A DNA stretch of 64,000 nucleotides from Lachnospiraceae bacterium (GTDB lineage Bacteria; Bacillota; Clostridia; Lachnospirales; Lachnospiraceae): positions 3,370-67,369 of the forward strand of contig CAAGKF010000371.1 in NCBI GenBank assembly GCA_900770345.1. Reading direction: 5' to 3'. Position numbers and translations under genes: made by a program. The notes beneath the pieces were generated by a model. That model did not search any database. It had not been told where the DNA came from and worked only from the letters and a program-made list of their open reading frames with translations. Below, one piece after another: positions 6,554 through 15,479 of this stretch (position 1 is its first letter; each line of letters begins with the position of its first letter).

Positions 6554-7717
6554 CTACCGTTTCAATCGGGAGATCACCCGTCCCAGCAGGCTCTTTTCCC
6601 GGCGCGCCCTGTCCAATTCTTCCTTTGTCGGTTCACAGCAGGCAGCAACTAATTTGTCAAAAGGCTCTTGACCATATCCTGCCCAGAACATATCGTAGCG
6701 GGCGGGCTTCTTGATTGGTACGAGTACGGCGGAATTGAAGGAAAATGCTGCCTCTGCGGCAGGTCTGGTTTGCAATTGCTCTTTGCACGCCTCAAAAAGC
6801 CCGCGGCCATTCTCACTGTGGAGCAGGATCAGAGAGGTGCCCTGCGGGTTGCATATCTCCGGCTGCAGACCTTTTGCACCCCAGTAATCCGTCAGTGTGA
6901 TATCGCTGCATCGCTCAATGCCTTTAAATTTGCAGGAAAAACAGGAATTGCGGGAATAGAGGCCCTTGATAAAGCCACACTGATAGGGATTTTCCGCCGC
7001 CGGCTGAGAAACCTGGCTGCCGTCTTCAAATTCGGCGAGAATGTGATATCCCTCCCAACCGGTGGCTTTGTGCCGGAAGGAAAAATCAGCCAGTTTGCTT
7101 CTGTGCTGTGTCTCCAGTTCGGAAGTATATTTTTCCCATACCATTGGTGACGGGACGCTGTGGCAAGCGGTATCCTGGGTTATCAGCGTCTCATAGTCCC
7201 GCCCCAAATAGCTTTTCAGAGCCGCCACCTGACAGGGCATCCCGCTGAAATAGACCCAGCGTCCCCTGGACAGGGCTGCTTTCACAGCGGCATAGCAGTC
7301 CGCTCCTATGCGGCTCTGTACATATTTGGAGCTGCACAGGGCGGTAAGCTCCGTGATCGTCTCAACGGCGGTATGTACAACATTAAAGTTGGCATCGAAT
7401 GCCGCACCAAACACAATCCCGCCCCGGCGAATGATCTCCGCTGCGAATACAGGAAAGATCGCGCCGGACGAGGATAAAGGCCAAAGCGTTTCGTCCTTTG
7501 CGTATCCGGCCAGGACATCCGTATGAGCTGACGTCTGCGGCGGCACGGAGACGGGACATTTCCGGGCGCAGAGACCACAGTCAGTGCATTTCCCGGCATC
7601 CACTGTCGGGTGCAAAAAACCGCGTTCATCCGGACACATCTGTATCGCGGTAACAGGACAGATGGCTTCGCACAAGCCGCAGCCTGTGCAGGCATCAGAT
7701 ATTTGCGTGATGTTCAT
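6554..7717 (-). CDS. FrhB-like iron-sulfur protein of polysaccharide clusters
   Basis: 387 residues, ATG after GGAGGAGGATATCCC. The N-terminus has two 4Fe-4S motifs: CTGCGLCEAICP and CTDCGLCARKCP. The remainder resembles the C-terminal domain of the F420-hydrogenase beta subunit family (YFSGMPCQVAALKSYLG, CGFIKGLYSRNSCFSCKFK). In exopolysaccharide loci such proteins commonly accompany pyruvyltransferases and are thought to do flavin-linked redox chemistry on a sugar or carrier, although no substrate is established. It is not a true F420 hydrogenase: no partner subunits are present. Confidence 0.85.
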   Translation of the reverse strand: MNITQISDACTGCGLCEAICPVTAIQMCPDERGFLHPTVDAGKCTDCGLCARKCPVSVPPQTSAHTDVLAGYAKDETLWPLSSSGAIFPVFAAEIIRRGGIVFGAAFDANFNVVHTAVETITELTALCSSKYVQSRIGADCYAAVKAALSRGRWVYFSGMPCQVAALKSYLGRDYETLITQDTACHSVPSPMVWEKYTSELETQHRSKLADFSFRHKATGWEGYHILAEFEDGSQVSQPAAENPYQCGFIKGLYSRNSCFSCKFKGIERCSDITLTDYWGAKGLQPEICNPQGTSLILLHSENGRGLFEACKEQLQTRPAAEAAFSFNSAVLVPIKKPARYDMFWAGYGQEPFDKLVAACCEPTKEELDRARREKSLLGRVISRLKR

Positions 7718-8702
7718 GGGATATCCTCCTCCGATTTTTCAGGGAGTGCCAGCAATATCCAAGTAGAAGGCATATTGCCGTTGTTGCCAGAAAAAGCGGG
7801 AAATTAGCATCAATGGCTCTGCGCAGAACAAGGATTACGATTGGCTGCCAGTAATAGATGAAGTTTGCCGCATCCTTACAGGTTGAGGCCAGTCCGGCTT
7901 TGTCTGCAAGCGGGTACACAAGGCACAGCTTGAAAATCAAGAATATTAGCGGATAGAGAAATACCGTTATCACAACCGACTTTGACATACCGGTACAGGT
8001 AACGGCAATAATCTCCGCTACAAAAAGGAACGCAATCAGTGCAGTTGAACGCAGAAGCTGTTTGCGTGAAAGGGTTATCTTCGGTTTGCCTTCCGAAATC
8101 GTCCACCCAAGAACGGTAAAGGGAAAGCCCATCAGAAAGATCCGTCGTATAGACTGGAACCAACCGCTGTCAAATAAAACGCTCAAGCCGAGCAATCCGC
8201 TGCCGATACCGTAATACGAGGTTCCCAACAGACCAATGATATAACATACGACTGCCATCGGCAGCAGCAACCTCGAAAGTCTGATCCTGCAGAACAAGAA
8301 AATCATTATCATCGAATAGATGACGCCCACCAGATACCACAGATGATAGTAGCTGCCGTTAAACAGGAAATCTATCAGCATCCACTTCTTCGATTCATGC
8401 AGAAGCGACAGGTTTTGCAGAAAAATGACAGTGAAATAAACCAGCGACAGCGCGGCATACAAAACGATAGTCTTCAAAAGAGCTGTTGCGACGGCAGAAC
8501 AGCCTTCGCGGTCAAAGGCTTTTTGCAGAAAATAACCGCTTGTGCAGAAAAAGAACGGGACGGCCAATCGGGTCAGTATCTGAATATCACCGTTAGGACG
8601 GCCAGCAAACCAGGTAACTGCCTGTGTATGGATTGCGATCACCAGAATTGCCGCAAACAGACGGACGATATCAATACTGTTGATGCGGCGGTTATCTGTC
8701 AT
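7695..8702 (-). CDS. Membrane O-acyltransferase (acyltransferase 3 family)
   Basis: 335 residues with about ten hydrophobic segments. The N-terminus has the family pattern INSIDIVRLFAAILVIAIHT with the key His, followed by LTRLAVPFFFCTSGYFLQKA. These enzymes move acetyl or other acyl groups from the cytoplasm onto surface polysaccharides. The gene overlaps the FrhB-like gene by 23 bases and the flippase gene by 11, so it is part of the same operon and probably decorates the repeat unit. Confidence 0.9.
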   Translation of the reverse strand: MTDNRRINSIDIVRLFAAILVIAIHTQAVTWFAGRPNGDIQILTRLAVPFFFCTSGYFLQKAFDREGCSAVATALLKTIVLYAALSLVYFTVIFLQNLSLLHESKKWMLIDFLFNGSYYHLWYLVGVIYSMIMIFLFCRIRLSRLLLPMAVVCYIIGLLGTSYYGIGSGLLGLSVLFDSGWFQSIRRIFLMGFPFTVLGWTISEGKPKITLSRKQLLRSTALIAFLFVAEIIAVTCTGMSKSVVITVFLYPLIFLIFKLCLVYPLADKAGLASTCKDAANFIYYWQPIVILVLRRAIDANFPLFLATTAICLLLGYCWHSLKNRRRISHEHHANI

Positions 8703-10224
8703 GATTTTTCCCCTTCATGTGCGCGAGTATTTTTGATGCAGGCCCTCTGATGAGTGCTTTTTCATAATCATTCATCATAAAGAAATACGCCAGTACCCAG
8801 TAGAGAATAGTATATACGGCAGCGAGGGCAAAAAAGATCAGCCAATTTTGAACATCCAGCTGGTCCAGCGCAAACCATCCCACGGTGCCCATTACCAGCA
8901 TCACAGGACACATCCGCAAAATATTCTTCCAGAACAGCGGAATATCGATGCCGATTTTTTTATAGTAGTACCAGTTGATAATCAAAATGTTTCCCACGAC
9001 ATAGGCAATACAGGTAGCCATGGCCGCGCCAATGATACCATAGCGTTCCACCCACCAGAAGGTCAGCCCCACATTCAGCACAGCAATACAGAAATATACG
9101 ACAGAGCGGAATTTGTGCTTGTTCATGGCGTAGAGAATATTCAGGCCGGTATTCTGAATCAGGGGGACTGTCACCGGAATCATCACCAGAAGCGCTACAT
9201 AATAGGCTTCTTCATAGCCCGCGCCGGCCCAAAGCGCGATAAACTGCCTTCCAAAGGCGACAAACGCGGAAACAATAAAGGATATCAGCAGGAACTGGAG
9301 CCGTCCAACCTTGATGAACAAAGCGGTGAATTCCGAAGGCGGCGTATCTTTGACCGCCATCTTTGTGATCTTCGGCATAAGAACGCCGCTGATGGCGGTG
9401 GAAAGACTGGTGATGTAGCTGTTAAAGGTTGCGCCGATATTATAAACAGCCGTGGCTACCGAGCCGATGGCCCAACCAATAATGAGTTTGTCTGTGGACC
9501 AGAAAAGGATGTCCACGATATTTGCCACAAATACAAGCAAAGAGAAGCGGATGATCTCGCTGAGCAGGCCGCCGCCCACAGGCTGAAAACTGGGCCTGAT
9601 CTGCATCCTGCGGATGACATAGACCGTGTAGACGGAATAGGTCACGAAGTTCAGGAGCGTCGCGGACAGCACAAGGCCAACAGAGCCAAAGCCCAGAAAA
9701 AGCAGGGCAAGATTCAAGCAAGGCGATACCACACTGGTGAGCAGAGAGACCGTCTTACTGAAGATAAATTTTTCGTGCGCCAGGATCATGGAGCTGAACA
9801 CATTGAAGGGCATAAAAATCGCTGTATTCAGTGTCATTAACCGTACCAGCCGCTCCAGCAGCTTCAGCTCGTCCGGTGTCAGCGAGCGGCCATATGCCCC
9901 CAGATGAAAAGAACAGAATGTGCCTACGATCAGAACTGCCGCACCGATCACGGAATAAATCTTGATAAACAGACCAAAAACGCGCCGCTCACCGTCCCGG
10001 TCGCCTTCGGCCCGGAATTTGGACAGGTAGCGAACAATCGAGCCGCCGATACCGAAATTCAGCAAACCGATATACCCCATGACCGATTGCGCAATGCCAT
10101 AGATGCCATACTCGGCCTGCCCCAGCATACGGAGCATGATGGGGGTGTAGACAAAGGGGATAATGTTTCCGATAATTAGATTGACATAAGAGAGTACCGC
10201 TCCCGCTTTCAGTTGGTCTTTCAT
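8692..10224 (-). CDS. Polysaccharide flippase (Wzx-like, MATE/MOP superfamily)
   Basis: 510 residues with about 12-14 membrane segments. The start, GAVLSYVNLIIGNIIPFVYT then PIMLRMLGQAEYGIYGIAQS, is typical of the oligosaccharide flippase family. It should move lipid-linked repeat units across the membrane for polymerisation by the EpsG-like protein in this operon. Start codon ATG is preceded by AGGGAGCTG. A complete flippase on the element means the cargo could work without host export genes. Confidence 0.92.
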   Translation of the reverse strand: MKDQLKAGAVLSYVNLIIGNIIPFVYTPIMLRMLGQAEYGIYGIAQSVMGYIGLLNFGIGGSIVRYLSKFRAEGDRDGERRVFGLFIKIYSVIGAAVLIVGTFCSFHLGAYGRSLTPDELKLLERLVRLMTLNTAIFMPFNVFSSMILAHEKFIFSKTVSLLTSVVSPCLNLALLFLGFGSVGLVLSATLLNFVTYSVYTVYVIRRMQIRPSFQPVGGGLLSEIIRFSLLVFVANIVDILFWSTDKLIIGWAIGSVATAVYNIGATFNSYITSLSTAISGVLMPKITKMAVKDTPPSEFTALFIKVGRLQFLLISFIVSAFVAFGRQFIALWAGAGYEEAYYVALLVMIPVTVPLIQNTGLNILYAMNKHKFRSVVYFCIAVLNVGLTFWWVERYGIIGAAMATCIAYVVGNILIINWYYYKKIGIDIPLFWKNILRMCPVMLVMGTVGWFALDQLDVQNWLIFFALAAVYTILYWVLAYFFMMNDYEKALIRGPASKILAHMKGKNHDR

Positions 10225-10237
10225 TAGAACAGCTCCC

Positions 10238-11572
10238 TTAGTCCTTTAATTTATTTTTCACTGACACAAGGATAGAATCAAATGAGATATTTATCAATAA
10301 TATAGCAATATATGCCGCTACCCAATTAGACAGATTTCCAGGCAAAAATCGATATAGGATATATCCGCACGATAGGAGCAAGTTAAATGCAATACAAATG
10401 TCCAGATACCATTTTGTAGAACGACATTTTGGAATTATAATTAATGCCAAAACTTCAAGAAACACAAGTATAAATAACTCGATTCGGAAATATTGCTCAA
10501 CAGAGTGAAATAGTGTCCGAAAATGATATAAAAGACTATGCGTGTCAGTTACAGCATCTTGCAATGGTATCATTTTTGAAATATCTTGTTCACGTAGTCC
10601 TGATAGATTGCTTACCTGTGTGCCTGAACTGGAAGATATATACCATTGATTTGCCTGATTAATCACGCCATAGAAGCAGGTTACCATATCATCATGGAAT
10701 AATAACGCAGGTCGATAAAGGCTGTTCCAGTATCCTCCATTATCCACAATAACTTCTGGACTGCTAAATTCTATACCATCTGTACTGACACAATAAAGCA
10801 CCTGTTGCTTTTCATTATCAATATACGCCAAATGATATATACCGAGGTATTCACTTACGGCACCATGCCAAATATCAAGCTCAGAACTCGTTTGGCCGAT
10901 TGCGCATGGTATAGGTTCAGACCAATGAATACCATCCATGCTCTCCTGATAAACAAACGTTCCTTCTGTTCCCCAGAGATCATATCCAATAGCCCACAAT
11001 TGATATTTTTCACCATTCCAGAGAACAGAAGGTGACAAATACTCCGTCTGTGCCATAATTTCAAGCTGTCCCCAATGGATTCCATCTTCTGAACATTTCC
11101 GCATCAGGAGAAGGGATGTACCATCACCCCCAAGTGAAACGGATTGCCGCCCTAAATACCAGATTTCCAGTCGGTCTAAATCCTCACGGTACAGAATATG
11201 TGGATCCTTTAGTTCATCACATCCTGTTTCTTCATTGGTGCCAATTGGATTTGCAAGACCCAACGGGGTCTCCCAATACAGCAGATCATTTGATGCGGCT
11301 ACACAAGGATTTTCCTCCTCACCATCTGCATAAGGATAAGGGCTATACGCCATCCAATACGAATATCCATGCCAAGGCTCTTCAAATGATATTACAGATG
11401 GATGCGTCGGCTGATTTTCTCCCGCACGGTATGTCTCAATATTCAGTCGCACTGTGCTGACAGAATCTGTCGGCTTAATTCCATTAAAGCAATTAATCAA
11501 AAAGAGAATGATGCACATACCTGCAGAAATTAACACTATGAAAATAATTCGTTTTTCATAAGTCTTTTTCAT
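10238..11572 (-). CDS. Membrane-anchored five-bladed propeller protein (glycosidase-like fold)
   Basis: 444 residues from the ATG at 11570-11572, which overlaps the upstream TGA as ATGA. An N-terminal segment (IIFIVLISAGMCIILFLI) anchors it. Residues about 50-340 carry repeated propeller phrases (WHGYSYWMAYSPYPYADG, KDPHILYREDLDRLEIWY, CSEDGIHWG, ESMDGIHWSEP, VSTDGIEFSSPEV) like GH43/GH32-type or sugar-binding propellers. Three hydrophobic segments form the C-terminus. It is clearly richer in A/T than its neighbours, a sign of separate acquisition. Possible roles: trimming or modifying the polymer outside the cell. No catalytic triad can be assigned with confidence. Confidence 0.6.
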   Translation of the reverse strand: MKKTYEKRIIFIVLISAGMCIILFLINCFNGIKPTDSVSTVRLNIETYRAGENQPTHPSVISFEEPWHGYSYWMAYSPYPYADGEEENPCVAASNDLLYWETPLGLANPIGTNEETGCDELKDPHILYREDLDRLEIWYLGRQSVSLGGDGTSLLLMRKCSEDGIHWGQLEIMAQTEYLSPSVLWNGEKYQLWAIGYDLWGTEGTFVYQESMDGIHWSEPIPCAIGQTSSELDIWHGAVSEYLGIYHLAYIDNEKQQVLYCVSTDGIEFSSPEVIVDNGGYWNSLYRPALLFHDDMVTCFYGVINQANQWYISSSSGTQVSNLSGLREQDISKMIPLQDAVTDTHSLLYHFRTLFHSVEQYFRIELFILVFLEVLALIIIPKCRSTKWYLDICIAFNLLLSCGYILYRFLPGNLSNWVAAYIAILLINISFDSILVSVKNKLKD

Positions 11573-12732
11573 TTTAACAACTCCGTCATCGTACACATAG
11601 CAAGCGACGGATCACAATAGGATTTCATTGTTTCGCTCAAATGTTTTTGAACATATTTTCGCTTGGCATACAATGCACAAAACGCTTCCGTTAGTTGCTG
11701 CGGCCGACACATATCCTGAACAGGCAAGACATAGCCCTCTTCCGTCCCAAATAGATCCCGGGCAATGCCCCGGGCTTTGACAGAGTAACCCACCACCAAT
11801 GTGGGTACGCAGGTGGAATAGGCCGCAATGGTCGCGTGAGTCCGGGCGCCGACAAAAAAGCTGCACTGGGAAATGATGTACTTCAGCTCCGGCGCTGTAT
11901 GATCTTCCACCAACACCAACCTTGGGTCATGGTTAAAATCATCATACAATCGGCGAAGAACCGTTCGGTCATCGTTGGAAGCCCATACAACATGAGGAAT
12001 CAGCGCCACAATGGCATCCGTTTCCAAAAGAATGTATCGGACTAACCGCTTATAATTCTCGTAGGCCATACCGGCAGATTTTTCATTGGAGATAATCATG
12101 GGGCTGATGTTGATCCCGATCACATTTCCTTGGCATAAGCGGTCATCCAGGGCACACGACTCAAGCTCCATAAAGAACGCGGGGTCTGGCGCAAGGACCG
12201 TATTTTTCTGCACACGTTTCACCGCTTCATGGGTAATGCTCTCCCGGGCAACGATCAAATCATACCGGGCAAGATCTTCCGCAACGGTTTTCTGTTTGAC
12301 AACATCGGGCTCAATGGAGCAGCCCCAAAGGACGGTTTTTACCCTCTGCTTTTGATATGCACGGTTTAGGTAGGCGTAGATTCCCGTTCCGCCATAGCAA
12401 TAATTATCACCGCCAACGGACAGCGCGATGTCTGTTTCGGCGCTTGCATCATGAACACCGGGCAAATAATACAACCCGTCCATATCCGTATAGTTGCCGG
12501 TCAGTTTCAGCTTCGCATACGCAGACAGAAAACGAAGGTCCTTTTTGCGTTCAGACTTGGCCGGAAAAATTTTGGCCAGCGTCTCCAAACCATAGTACCG
12601 GTCTTCCTGTGGATTTTCCGATTGAATGCGAAACGAATTTTTCTCCGTTCCAAGCAGCTTTACCGTTCCGCGAACAATGGCCTCGCAGCCGTGATTGCCG
12701 CTGCTGCCATTTCCATACAGGGTAATCTTCAT
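11569..12732 (-). CDS. Polysaccharide pyruvyl transferase family protein
   Basis: 387 residues. The N-terminus MKITLYGNGSSGNHGCEAIV and the later phrases LSVGGDNYCYGG, LWGCSIEPD, FVGARTHATIAAYSTCVPTL and VGYSVKARGIARDLFG are typical of CsaB/WcaK-type pyruvyl transferases, which put a ketal pyruvate on a sugar from phosphoenolpyruvate. It would add negative charge to the polymer. It is four bases coupled to the propeller gene and follows a GT4 gene by 13 bases. Pyruvyl transferase and FrhB-like proteins commonly occur together, as here. Confidence 0.88.
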   Translation of the reverse strand: MKITLYGNGSSGNHGCEAIVRGTVKLLGTEKNSFRIQSENPQEDRYYGLETLAKIFPAKSERKKDLRFLSAYAKLKLTGNYTDMDGLYYLPGVHDASAETDIALSVGGDNYCYGGTGIYAYLNRAYQKQRVKTVLWGCSIEPDVVKQKTVAEDLARYDLIVARESITHEAVKRVQKNTVLAPDPAFFMELESCALDDRLCQGNVIGINISPMIISNEKSAGMAYENYKRLVRYILLETDAIVALIPHVVWASNDDRTVLRRLYDDFNHDPRLVLVEDHTAPELKYIISQCSFFVGARTHATIAAYSTCVPTLVVGYSVKARGIARDLFGTEEGYVLPVQDMCRPQQLTEAFCALYAKRKYVQKHLSETMKSYCDPSLAMCTMTELLK

Positions 12733-12745
12733 CCTTTTTCACCAC

Positions 12746-13894
12746 TCATCCGTCAATCAAATCCTCTATCTGTTTCATCACGGTATCCGGCGCAAACTGC
12801 TCCGGGCAATGGGTGTTTTCCTTGATCTTCTGATAAAGCTCTTTATTCTGAAGCATCTCCAGGACCTTTTCCGTCAGTGACTCCGGAGATTGCTCTGTCA
12901 ATAAACCGTTTACGCCATCTTCAATAAATTCGCAGGGGCCGAGTGATTTTGTGACCACGCAGGGAACACCGAGTGTCATAGCTTCCAGAACGGTCAGGCC
13001 CTGAGACTCCACATAGGACGGATGGACAAAGAGGTCTGCATATTTCATATAGGGATACGGGTTTGTCTTACTGCCCTCCAGAATTATGCGGTTCTCTAGA
13101 TCGTTTTCTGCAATCAGTTGTTCCAACTTTGCACGCTCTGGGCCTTCACCGACAATATGCCATGTGAAATTATAGTCCGCCTCAAGAAGCGCTTTAGCCG
13201 CGTGGACAATGTTTTCAAAATGCTTCTCTGGAGCCAGTCTTCCTACGGAAACGATGCGCAACATACTCCCGTTGTATGGGGAAACTCCCGCTTTTTGTTC
13301 AATCTCTGGTTTATTGATCATATTTGGTATCATTACCACTCCATCTATATTCGGTAAATAGTTCTTAATCATCTCAGCAGTTGAATTTGACACCGCAACA
13401 ATATGTTTGAATCTATAAGTATCTTCGTACTTAGATAGCTCATTTCTATCCGGGGGATTTGAACCATGCCACCAGCAAATATATTTCTGCGCAGAAAAGC
13501 ACTTTAATGCAAACGAAGAGTAAAATCCTTCACGAAACGCAATTACACAGTCAAAGCTACCGTACGACCTTTGATATATTTTGCGCAGCAGATGCGACAT
13601 AACTATTTCAGCTTTCCCTTTCATCGAGCGAGTAAGTCGTAGCAGTAATGCCCCATATTTTCTGTTTGTTATGAGGGATTTTGCAATTGGCATAAATCTG
13701 CCGAAACATCCTTCCATATTAGGCTCAACTCTGGTTACGGAATCCGGTATCTCAGGGAAGAATCCCCCCGCCTCATCAAGATACAGATATACATCGCACT
13801 TTTCTGGATCTAAGTTTCGGACAATATCGCACAAGGACTTTTCAACGCCACCAATTTGCAGAGAAGCATTAACAAACAGAATCTTTTGCTTCAT
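12746..13894 (-). CDS. GT4-family glycosyltransferase
   Basis: 382 residues, GT-B fold. The N-terminal domain starts KILFVNASLQIGGVEKSLCD; the C-terminal domain has VSVGRLAPEKHFENIVHAAK, HIVGEGPERAKLEQL and the donor-binding stretch FVHPSYVESQGLTVLEAMTL. These are retaining, nucleotide-sugar-dependent enzymes. The start overlaps the alternative reading frame of the upstream G-tract gene by 26 bases. Acceptor and sugar cannot be told from sequence. The N-terminal half resembles the truncated GT4 gene at 14856-15479, which suggests duplication within the locus. Confidence 0.9.
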   Translation of the reverse strand: MKQKILFVNASLQIGGVEKSLCDIVRNLDPEKCDVYLYLDEAGGFFPEIPDSVTRVEPNMEGCFGRFMPIAKSLITNRKYGALLLRLTRSMKGKAEIVMSHLLRKIYQRSYGSFDCVIAFREGFYSSFALKCFSAQKYICWWHGSNPPDRNELSKYEDTYRFKHIVAVSNSTAEMIKNYLPNIDGVVMIPNMINKPEIEQKAGVSPYNGSMLRIVSVGRLAPEKHFENIVHAAKALLEADYNFTWHIVGEGPERAKLEQLIAENDLENRIILEGSKTNPYPYMKYADLFVHPSYVESQGLTVLEAMTLGVPCVVTKSLGPCEFIEDGVNGLLTEQSPESLTEKVLEMLQNKELYQKIKENTHCPEQFAPDTVMKQIEDLIDG

Positions 13895-14099
13895 CTCGTT
13901 TGCTCCCCTTTCCTACAAAAGACGTCAGATGCCGTTTAAGCCATCGCAAGTCTCGAGAACAAAAAGTTGTCACATGATAGACAATCCACCGCACGAAAAA
14001 TCGAAACTCAGCGCGGATTTCGCCCATAGACATTCTGTCGACTTCTCTATAATAGATAGGTTTTTTAGTGTTGCAATTCTGCCAGTGAAGGACAACTGT
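13869..14099 (-). pseudogene. Out-of-frame C-terminal extension of the G-tract glycosyltransferase
   Basis: If the G tract at 14100-14109 is one base shorter (or two longer), the upstream gene reads on for about 75 more codons after the tract to a TAA at 13869-13871. The restored stretch reads TVVLHWQNCNTKKPIYYREV, later RAEFRFFVRWIVYHVTTF and DLRWLKRHLTSF. HW followed by KKPIY resembles the C-terminal acceptor motif (His, then Lys-Pro-Trp-like) of GT8-type enzymes, so this looks like genuine coding sequence that is off in this copy. Confidence 0.7.
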
Positions 14100-14805
14100 C
14101 CCCCCCCCCGCACACTTGGCTGCTCTGATTAGAGATGTATGATAGGTGTTGCTTTCGGATATTCATGCTGATATTTTTGACTGTTGGATAGAAGCAATAT
14201 GCAAGACAGTTCTTTTCGGTATCCCAATCAATTGGAGGACAGTTATTGACCGCCGTACTGAGGGCCAAGATCGGCTCGTCAGCAGGTTTTTCAAAGTATT
14301 TAAATCGGTACTTTTGATAATTAGAGGCTATATTCAAGGCCAAATTGTAGATGCTCTGTGTCAGAGCGTCTGCTGCAAAAAAGATGATGCCGCCATGCAT
14401 ACTGGGAATGAATCGAATACGGTCTTTATATTCTCCAATATCATCAAGTAGGAACCATCCGTCCGCAGAGATCAATTCATGTGCTTTCCCATAGCAGCGG
14501 ACTCCGCTCAATTGCGAATTTTCCAAAAGCAATGCCACATCGTTATAAATCAGGCAATCTGCATCAATAAAGATATTGTGTTCATAGGGCGGCATATTCA
14601 GCATTTCAAGTTTGTCGAGATAAGAAAGCGCAGGATGATCCATAATAATTACTTTATCAAACATATCGGTATACTTATTTCGTCTGTCAGCAAAAATAGC
14701 AAATGGAGCGTTACAATTACCGTTCAGACGATAAGAGCGCAGAAGATTTGCGGCTAATCTGTAATACCGCTCATCTCCTACAGCCAAGGTGACAAATCCA
14801 GTCAT
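14065..14805 (-). CDS. GT8-like glycosyltransferase, frame broken at a G10 tract
   Basis: 246 residues as read. It begins TGFVTLAVGDERYYRLAANL and has FIDADCLIYND (DxD metal/nucleotide site near residue 80) and MHGGIIFFAADA, consistent with a GT-A glycosyltransferase related to GT8. After residue about 230 the gene enters ten consecutive G (minus strand), and the current frame adds only DSCPSLAELQH before a stop. With nine G the protein would be about 311 residues with a plausible C-terminus. The present allele is probably OFF or altered. A homopolymer sequencing error is the other explanation. Confidence 0.75.
   Translation of the reverse strand: MTGFVTLAVGDERYYRLAANLLRSYRLNGNCNAPFAIFADRRNKYTDMFDKVIIMDHPALSYLDKLEMLNMPPYEHNIFIDADCLIYNDVALLLENSQLSGVRCYGKAHELISADGWFLLDDIGEYKDRIRFIPSMHGGIIFFAADALTQSIYNLALNIASNYQKYRFKYFEKPADEPILALSTAVNNCPPIDWDTEKNCLAYCFYPTVKNISMNIRKQHLSYISNQSSQVCGGGDSCPSLAELQH
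14100..14109 (-). repeat. Homopolymeric G10 tract (slipped-strand contingency site)
   Basis: Ten C on the plus strand, ten G on the coding strand, inside a glycosyltransferase gene. It is the only C/G homopolymer of this length I noticed in 64 kb. Such tracts change length at high rates by slippage and switch surface-sugar genes in other bacteria. Confidence 0.85.
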
Positions 14806-14855
14806 AACCCTTCCCTCTCAGTTCATTCTTAATCAATTATGTGCAGATGTTGATC

Positions 14856-15479
14856 TTACCAATCCGATAATTCTTGTGCTTTCTCCTCAATTGCGTCTGT
14901 ATCCAGCATATTCGGAATGCAAACCAGCTTGTCCGAAAGTTCTGGAATCTCTGTTGCTAACATCTCACTGCAAGCTTGGGATACCACAGCAACGGCGTCC
15001 ATCCTGCTGCACATCTCTGCATACGCCTTTCGGTCAACATTGAACGCGCCGTGATGCCACCATGTGATTTTTCTGTCTGCCCGGACAGAATATGCCGCCA
15101 GATCGGAGCAGATGCCAGGGCGAAAGCCGATCACGCAATCGTAGGAATGCTTCCCCAGCAGAATTGCCCCAGCAGGTTTCAGGGCGCGCGCACCGATGAA
15201 TTTTCGCAGCAGGAACAGCAGCCTCAGTCGTAGGCACATCCAATCCTGTGTTGCAATACACTGCCGGATAGATGACGTAACGCTTCCGTAGGTATGGTGG
15301 ATATCCCGAAAAAGCAAATGCACTTCAGAGGGCAATTCATCAGCGTAGTCACCAATATCCTCTAAAAGCAGAAGATTCACAGCGTACTTGTTGTAGTCCA
15401 AATGTTTCAGAATATCTACCAACGAGCGCTCGACACCGCCGGTATTCAGATGTCCGTTGATGAAAAGAATATGTTTCAT
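14856..15479 (-). pseudogene. GT4 glycosyltransferase, N-terminal domain only
   Basis: 207 residues from the ATG at 15477-15479, which overlaps the upstream TGA as ATGA. It starts KHILFINGHLNTGGVERSLV and runs to VCIPNMLDTDAIEEKAQELS, then stops. This is where a complete GT4 enzyme would enter its C-terminal donor-binding domain (compare the 382-residue GT4 at 12746-13894). The 50 bases that follow show no continuation before the GT8-like gene starts. Probably a remnant left by a deletion or recombination that brought in the GT8-like gene; it is unlikely to be active alone. Confidence 0.7.

Noticed and set aside
6554..7717. True F420-reducing hydrogenase subunit
   Set aside because: Only the beta-like domain is present, no large or small hydrogenase subunit is nearby, and the context is polysaccharide synthesis.
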